DNA of 64,000 nt from Tachypleus tridentatus (Eukaryota; Arthropoda; Merostomata; Xiphosura; Limulidae). The DNA is taken from the NCBI RefSeq assembly GCF_004210375.1, contig NC_134827.1, positions 103,029,285-103,093,284 of the forward strand. The letters run 5' to 3'. Within the stretch, counting starts at the first letter, position 1. Each line of letters begins with the position of its first letter. The position numbers and the translations under genes are program-made. The notes beneath the pieces are model-generated. The model saw only the letters and a program-made list of their open reading frames with translations, was not told the DNA's origin and made no database searches. Of this stretch, positions 52,001 to 61,000 are shown one piece after another.

Positions 52001-55000
52001 TTTTCAAATTGTTAGAGTCTTGAATACCCATAGCATGAATTTTTCTTATTGATGTTTGCTTGTGGTACCAATCAATAGGTGGCGCCACAATATTTGGTCG
52101 CATTATATGTACATGCTACCTCCATTACAGTAAGATTACATAAATTCTCTGGACTTACCTCAACATGACAATAGCAGACTATTGGCTGAAATGAAGGATA
52201 CTATGTGGTAGTTAGTGTTCAATATAATAATATTTTTTTATCACAAAAACAATTAGTAGCTTTGTTTTGATTTTGAATTTCGCACAAAGCTACTCAAGTG
52301 CTATCTCGCTAGCCGTGTAAGACTAGAGGGAAGGCAGCTAGTCATCACCACCAACCACCAACTCTTGGGCTACTCTTTTCCCAATGAATAGTGGGATTGA
52401 CCATCACATTATACCACCCAATGGCTGAAAGGGCAAGCATGTTTTGTGTGAGGGGGATTCAAACCAGCAACCCTCGGATTAGAGTTGAGTCTCTTAACAA
52501 CCTGGTTAGGCCAGGCCTCAATTTGTAGATAATTAGTAACTATAACAACTGAACAGCTCAAGGTATCTATGAAAACGAATAATATTAAAAAAAATACATT
52601 TTAGTTATTGAACAAGAACAGGTTGTAATACTCACCCGATGGAGCATGTAAGTTCTTCTAATGGTTTCCAAAACAATAAGTGCTGTCCAAATACAAACAG
52701 CAGAATCTAGATAAAAATTCCCACAAGAGGGCCACAGTACAGCCAAGCTGAACAATCCAAGATAGAACATGTAGAAAATCTAAAATATTATAACAAAACA
52801 ATACACAACTTTATCTTCAGAAGAAATATCTATAGAACATCAATCTAGTTTGAAGATTCCCATTTTAGAACCAAATATATACACGTCTTTTTATCGCTAT
52901 ATTTATTTTTTGAACAGTGTTGATTTCTAATATAGTTAAACTATCTATTAATATTACATGTTTTAGTATTCTATTCAATCTAAAAAGTGGATCAAATGCA
53001 TAATCTATAGATTACAAAAGTACGGAAATATATAAAACTCCATAAGAAACAGGATTGTACATTAAAACTTTTAAACCTACAGAATCTTACTACAAACTGT
53101 AAAAATAAATAAAATGTTATGAAGGAGAGATTTAATTTGTTTTTACATTAAAGTAATGAAGCAGCCAATCAGAAAGAACTGCCAAATAAACATACATTTT
53201 AGACATACGTAACAAAATAAGATTATCTTACGTAGAATCACAAAACGCTCAAACAAATTAATGTAACAATTTTCTTTTAACTAGAAACCTGAAATGTCCA
53301 GAACTTTGTAATTGGAGCACTCCACATCAAATAAACCATCTTCCACAGAGGAGGCGAGGAATGACCAATAAGTCCAGAAGTATCTTTCTTAGAACCCTTT
53401 CTTTTAACCTTTGTGTGTCCTGTACAACTGCTATTACTATTAAAGAAAAACTTTTAAAGTACAGGTTCAGGAACTTCTTATAAAATTAAATAGTTGGTGA
53501 CAGACCAATAAGATTACACTTAACGTAACTGCTTATAAAATTAAACAGTTGGTGAGAGACCAATAAGATTACACTTAACGTAACGACTTATAAACTTAAA
53601 TAGTTGGTGACCAATAAGATTACACTTAACATAATAAATTAACGTTTTATATCCAATCAAAATTGTATTCCTTGATCCGTTTTTTCATTTTAATTTAATT
53701 TTTAAAAACATATATCTTATTGAAACCATGCAAAATTATATACAAAAAATGGACATAAATTCCTTTTTGATTCACTTAGTTATAATTAATTAGTTGAGGT
53801 AATTAACTCTTTTTGTCAATCACCAACCACAGGTTATCCTACATGAAAGATTTTGTACTTAATATAAATCTGTTAAGATAGATGTTAATTTTGAATTACT
53901 CACTCCATAGCTGTTAAAGGTAAATCTTGATCATTTTGTTTAAGAGGGACAACTTCATCACCTTCTCTTTCATCATCAGAGTCCAGATCTTGAATGTATT
54001 ACCAAAATATATCAGATAAAGTCTCGACTGAGAATTGCTAAGTTGTAAATAAATCTATTGGACATTCTAGAATCCTAGTACACATACTTAACATAAAACA
54101 ACATTATTTAAGCATCTTAAAAATTAATGTTCTAAAAGAGACATTATACTCGATGACGATTGATGATGAAAATATCAAAGAACTAGAACAGTCTAGTATC
54201 TTCATCACCTTAACTTGTTGACTGCCAAGTATTTCAGTTGCTACAATACAACTCCAATGCCTCTTCATTTTGTAACTTTTTTCGTGGCGCCATTTTGGAT
54301 CGAAAGTGAAACAATTTATAAATAGGTCAAATGCATGTATGGTGCTGACATCTAGCGATGAAGTTAGGTATTATTGAGAACGAATTAAATCGTCTGTGGC
54401 ACTGTGTTATCGATCGGCTTGGACGAGTTACCTCGTCTACGGCACTGAACAGGTTAAAGAAACCTTTTAGTTTTATTTTATAAAGTTTCAGAAAATGGAA
54501 GTGAGGTTACTTTATTTCTTAAGAAATAAATTAATGCAAGTTTCTGAATTAATGTGGAGTACATTTGATTTCTATTTTTTTTGTGTGTGCAAAGCTACAC
54601 GAGGGCTATCAACACCAGCGATCCCCGAGCTTTTTTTTTTAACCAACAAATATTGGGATAGGGCATTACATTAGAATGCTTCCAAGGAAGGAAAGGTGAC
54701 CATGTTTGGTCTCAGACTTGTGATTCAAGAGCTCCAACCACCTGGCCATGCCAAGTTGTCAATGTGGAGTAATCATGATGGATTTCATGTAGTTTAACTG
54801 GTTTAGATTGAAAATATATTGTACTCAGGCCTTTTTTGGTCTTTGTTGTTTTTATTACATCTTTATATATATATATTCTTTGGTCTAAATAATATTTCTA
54901 ACTGAAAAATTATAGACTTTCAAACTATACTGTAATAACAGGTATAGTCATATTTGTTAACACAGTATGTTAACCTAAAGAAGACCTAAGAAGGTTGAAA

Positions 55001-58000
55001 TGTTCTTATATACTTTACTTTAGTTAGTTTTAATACCCATACCAGCCGTCTTGAGGAAAAGTACGAAAGATTAGGCTTGGGTTGACTTCATTACAGTGTG
55101 TGTAATACTTTTTAATTTCACATTATATTTGGACTACCATTTCTCTGTTGCATAGACAAAAAAACAAATTATTTTAGTCCACTTGTCACCTCCTTGTATC
55201 TAAACATATGCAAAATACGACATCTCAAAACATTTGCAAAATACGACATCTCTCATGAGTATGGAGCATCAAACTACCCACTCCCTTCCCTGTACAATGG
55301 TTTAATTCATGACACCAGAGGTCTTATTTTATGTTCCAACACTGATGTGTCCCCCCATAAAAGTCTGGCACTTATACAAAACAGACCAAAAAGCGTACCT
55401 CAAAATAAGTGTACAGACATACGTCAAGTTTCTACACAATTTTCAACCAATCTGCTTTTTGACAGAACCACTTATTCCCTCTCACTAAGAACAGCCAAAA
55501 ACTGGTAATGACTTTCTCCTCTTCAGAAGCTCATAAACATTTTATATTGTGACCTCAACTAAGAAGAAAATTGCTTCCAGTAAGATTTCAACATATTTAA
55601 GTTTTTCTACCTGATACATCCTTAAAAGCATTCCAAGAGTCTCTTGGGTCCAATTTGAATCTCACCCACATGTACATTGGGAAAATCAGAAAAGCACATA
55701 AAATCACCTGTGAAAACAAACGCTTCATTAATAAAAATATTTTGTAAATTTAATGACATTTTGAGCTACTTCACGTGAACATACAGTTTATTTTACTTAT
55801 TCTGACAAATATCTCACACTTGATAACATGCAAGTTTCTCTGATGCATTTAACATTGAAGGACTCAAAAGGATCCAAGTTCCTTAATTAATTCTTTTACT
55901 TTTCCACTCCAGATGGTCACTTTTAAGCTAAACAAAGTCTTGTAGAGGGAACTCTACATCCAATTTATAGATTACAAACTTTGATTATGTGCTAATCTAG
56001 ATTTTTGCATCTAAAAAAACAGCTGATGATTAGCTGCATTTTGTACCAGTTAAATTCAGTAACAGTTCTCACATATAACAACTGTACAAGAGTCAGGAAC
56101 AATAACTACTTAAAGGTCATTAAGTAATCTACTTAGAAAACTAAAATAACATACGAGTTGTTTTTAACACTTTCATTTAACGTACTGAAGGTATCTCAAA
56201 TATTTTTAACATTTAATGTACTGATGGTATATCAAATATTTTTAACACTTAACGTACTGAAGGTATCTCAAATATTTTTAACATTTAATGTACTGATGGT
56301 ATATCAAATATTTTTAACATTTAATGTGCTGAAGATATATCAAATATTTTTAACATTTAATGTACTGAAGATATATCAAATATTTTTAACATTTAACGTA
56401 CTGAAGATATATCAAATATTTTTAACATTTAACGTACTGAAGATATGTCAAATATTTTTAACATTTAATGTACTGATGGTATATCAAATATTTTTAACAC
56501 TTAACGTACTGAAGGTATCTCAAATATTTTTAACATTTAATGTACTGATGGTATATCAAATATTTTTAACATTTAATGTACTGAAGATATATCAAATATT
56601 TTTAACATTTAATGTACTGATGGTATATCAAATATTTTTAACATTTAATGTACTGAAGATATATCAAATATTTTTAACATTTAACGCACTGAAGATATAT
56701 CAAATATTTTTAACATTTAACGTACTGAAGGTATATCAAATATTTTTAACATTTAATGTACTGAAGGTATCTTAAGTATTTTTAACATTTAATGTACTGA
56801 AGGTATATCAAATATTTTTAACATTTAAAGTACTGAAGGTATATCAAATATTTTTAACATTTAATGTTCTGAAGGTATATCAAATATTTTTAACATTTAA
56901 CGTACTGAAGATATATCAAATATTTTTAACATTTAACATTACTGAAGATATATCAAATATTTTTAACATTTAACGTACTGAAGATATATCAAATATTTTT
57001 AACATTTAACGTACTGAAGATATATCAAATATTTTTAACATTTAACGTACTGAAGATATATCAAATATTTTTAACATTTAATGTACTGAAGGTATCTTAA
57101 GTATTTTTAACATTTAATGTACTGAAGGTATATCAAATATTTTTAACATTTAAAGTACTGAAGGTATATCAAATATTTTTAACATTTAATGTTCTGAAGG
57201 TATATCAAATATTTTTAACATTTAACGTACTGAAGATATATCAAATATTTTTAACATTTAACGTACTGAAGATATATCAAATATTTTTAACATTTAACGT
57301 ACTGAAGATATATCAAATATTTTTAACATTTAACGTACTGAAGATATATCAAATATTTTTAACATTTAACGTACTGAAGATATATCAAATATTTTTAACA
57401 TTTAACGTACTGAAGATATGTCAAATATTTTTAACATTTAATGTACTGATGGTATATCAAATATTTTTAACACTTAACGTACTGAAGGTATCTCAAATAT
57501 TTTTAACATTTAATGTACTGATGGTATATCAAATATTTTTAACATTTAATGTACTGAAGATATATAAAATATTTTTAACATTTAATGTACCGAAGGTATA
57601 TCAAATATTTTTAACATTTAACGTACTGAAGATATATCAAATATTTTTAACATTTAACGTACTGAAGGTATATCAAATATTTTTAACATTTAATGTACTG
57701 AAGGTATCTTAAGTATTTTTAACATTTAATGTACTGAAGGTATATCAAATATTTTTAACATTTAAAGTACTGAAGGTATATCAAATATTTTTAACATTTA
57801 ATGTTCTGAAGGTATATCAAATATTTTTAACATTTAACGTACTGAAGATATATCAAATATTTTTAACATTTAACGTACTGAAGATATATCAAATATTTTT
57901 AACATTTAACGTACTGAAGATATATCAAATATTTTTAACATTTAACGTAATGAAGGTATCTCAAATATTTTTACAGTGTCATTCTTCTCATAGTAATGAA

Positions 58001-61000
58001 ATAAAAATATCATTTAACTACAAATATTTGATATCACATACAAATTATTAAAGAATTATAAGTTTAATACCTTAAGCCAACTTGGAAAAGTCATGACTCC
58101 CCTTGTAAGCTCTCGGATACGGATGTTTCCAAAAAACAGGTTAGTCAGCCACTTCTGACAACATTGATGAGACAGAAATATTCTTATCCTGGCATCTGCA
58201 GCAAGTTCCACCGCAGTCTTGTATTCCCACTCAGGGCTTTCTTCGTTTAGGACATCATACGCTCGACAAGTTGCTTCTTTGTAGCTAGTGTCTAGAACTC
58301 CAGTAGCTTTTTCAGCAAAATTTCTATTCCCCCCCCCCAAAAAAAATAAAATATTAATTGCATTTGATAATCAGAATAAGAACAAAAATAAATCTATTTG
58401 TATTTTTTTTGAATTTTGCACAAAGATACACAAAGGCTATCTACACTAGCTATCTCTAATTTAGCAGTTTAAGACTAGAAAGAAGGCAGCTAGTCATCAT
58501 TACCTACTGCAAACGTTTGGGCTAATCTTTTACCAGCTAACAGTGGAAATGACTCACTTTATAACACCCCCACGGCTGAAAGGGCAAGCATGTTTGATGG
58601 GAGAGGGATTCAAACCTGAAACCCTCAAACTGCGAGTCATGGGCTCTAACCACCTGGCCATGCTGGACCCAAAATAAATCTAACCAATACAGTACTAGTA
58701 AACATGAATTATTTTGTGGGTTCAATTGGAAATTAATAGCAAGCTTTAAGTCCTAAATGTGAAAAAAATCCACTACCTCAATATGCAGGGCTACCAAATT
58801 TTGAGTTTAGGGAATGCAAATTTCCAAAGCTAATGAAGCTACACTCACACGTAGGTGCCCCAAAACTTCAGCTCCATACTGAATTTCTAAACTTCTACTT
58901 GTTATTATAGATTTTTTCATTAAAAACATTATGTATCTATTATCACTGAAATGTCTGAAAGATCAGTAGCTTTATTTACCAATGATGACAGGCTAATTCA
59001 TCAATGCAACTAAGACACCCACACACAGATTTATGAATTGCATTGTCCAACTATTTATTTTCATATCTATAGTACTTTATAATCTATATAATTTTCTATC
59101 TCTGGGATGAGAACAGTTATTTTTGTTCAATGGCAATTTATGTTGACACAAGATGCTTTGTTTGGTCAGAATGACTTTGACAAGTGGTCACCTGGTAATT
59201 CAAGGAGATTCACCTATGCATGAAGGAAAACTATGAGGTAATTTGAGTATCAGAAATTGTGTGTGGTTGACTCTATTTCATTGTAACCGAATACCCTGCT
59301 CAGAGATTTTACGTCATTGTGTATCATAAAACGAGTCATGTTATTCTCAATACTGCAGGAATAGCTGTCTATTGAAATCACACTTATTGGATCCATAACT
59401 TTCACATCTGAAATGAATATTATGTGGTAAATTGTATTATATTTAGTTTACTGTAGACAGATTATTATAATGAGCACATTTGTTTACATTTACAACTGGT
59501 AATATTTAAAAAAATTGTTAGTCCTAGTATATCATAAAAAAGTTGTACATGCCCGGTTAAAAAATTGTAATCCAACTTCATAAATCAAATAGTGAAAATA
59601 CAGTAATGAGTTAGAAACTTTATAAAAACTGTTTTTTTTTCTCAACCCACAATACTGAACTATTGAATCAGTTGATAAACATTAACGTTACCAAGACATT
59701 CCAGAATGTTCGAAATTTTTTTCCCTCCAATGGACATCTTACCCCGTTTCCTTATATTTTCCAATAATATAATTCAGAAAATACTCAGAACCATAAACAG
59801 ATCAAATATGAACACAATTTTAAGCAAACAAGTACAAATGGTTGAGTATATGTTATATTAAAATGATTTTAGCTACACAATTATTACGATCATGTGACAA
59901 TCACAGCTAAGAGAAAGTGAAAGTAGCAGTGTATCCACACTATATTTTGACCTTTTGATACTAAAAACTGTAAGAAAAAAGATATATAAAAGCTTTACAA
60001 TACATAATAATTATAGATTCAACTCATACAAGTGTGTCCAAATCAAGGATTTAGTATTTACAAAGTAGAAATATCTCTTGCACTTAATTGCACTGGAAAA
60101 CAAAAATATAGATCAACATGGGGCACCAGAATTCACATATAAAAATAATTATATATGTAACAAACAGCTGGTATGAGTAGAGAAAGCACCATGTAGAGGA
60201 GTGAACAACGTTTCAACCTTCTTCGGTCATCATCAGGTTCACAAAGGTTTACATATAAAAAGATTTGCAACACATTTTACCCCAGCCAAGTAAGTCAAGA
60301 GTGTGGCAGTTGTATCATGATAAGTGAAAATGAACAAATACGAATATGAAAGGTGTAAGCTGTCCACATGCCCCAGATAACAGTACATAACAATAAAAAA
60401 GGATCTCCACCTAGAAACAAAGTAAACAAGCTATAGACTTATCAAGATAGTTGTACACTAGGTATGGCCGAAAACCTATCTCATACCTTAAACAGCTGGA
60501 ATATGAAATGAGTATTCATGCTATTCCACAAGATGACACTTTGGTCAAGTCACCTGATGCAATGACTCTGAACTTCTGTGTAATAATCAGCAGTGACGTC
60601 AATGCTGAGAAAGAATTATCATAAACTAACCAAACATAGTGCCATACTTTAGATGTACACCCATGACTGCATGTAGCGACACAGACAATAGAGATACGGT
60701 GAGGTTCTAAATTCATTTCAGTTCATACTCAAACCTTATTCGTGTGTGTGTACTGCTATGTAGTCAATCATTCTGGGACAAACCTGAGACCAACCTTCTG
60801 CACTCTTGGTTTAAATTAGTTCACAATCAGTATTTAGTTTCGTACTTACTTTTGTTGTCTTCTCATCTCTATTCTCAGTCCAGACTCACTGACGTAGTTT
60901 CCAAGCCTCTCAAACATCAACGAAACAACCAGACCAAGGTGAATTGGCTGATCTGAATGTCTCCACAAGATGTCAGCCAGTTTTGATTTATTCGTACAAA

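Noticed and set aside
53289-53419. Acceptor at TACAG for the TRPM2 pre-S1 exon
   Set aside because: It leaves a phase conflict with exon 53904-53988; the AATAG acceptor 11 bp upstream resolves it.
55194-55508. 104-codon ORF on the + strand in a TRPM2 intron
   Set aside because: No recognisable family, no splice or regulatory context, and it contains a short internal duplication. It may be a chance ORF or transposon remnant.
56158-57712. Protein of 12-residue repeats ([12 protein letters not shown]) on the + strand
   Set aside because: Product of the 36-bp intronic minisatellite; frames break at variant units.
58323-60850. Phase mismatch or missing exon between TRPM2 exons 60850-61169 and 58071-58323
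   Set aside because: A recount shows the upstream exon ends with AA (phase 2) and the next begins with A, restoring Lys and the frame.
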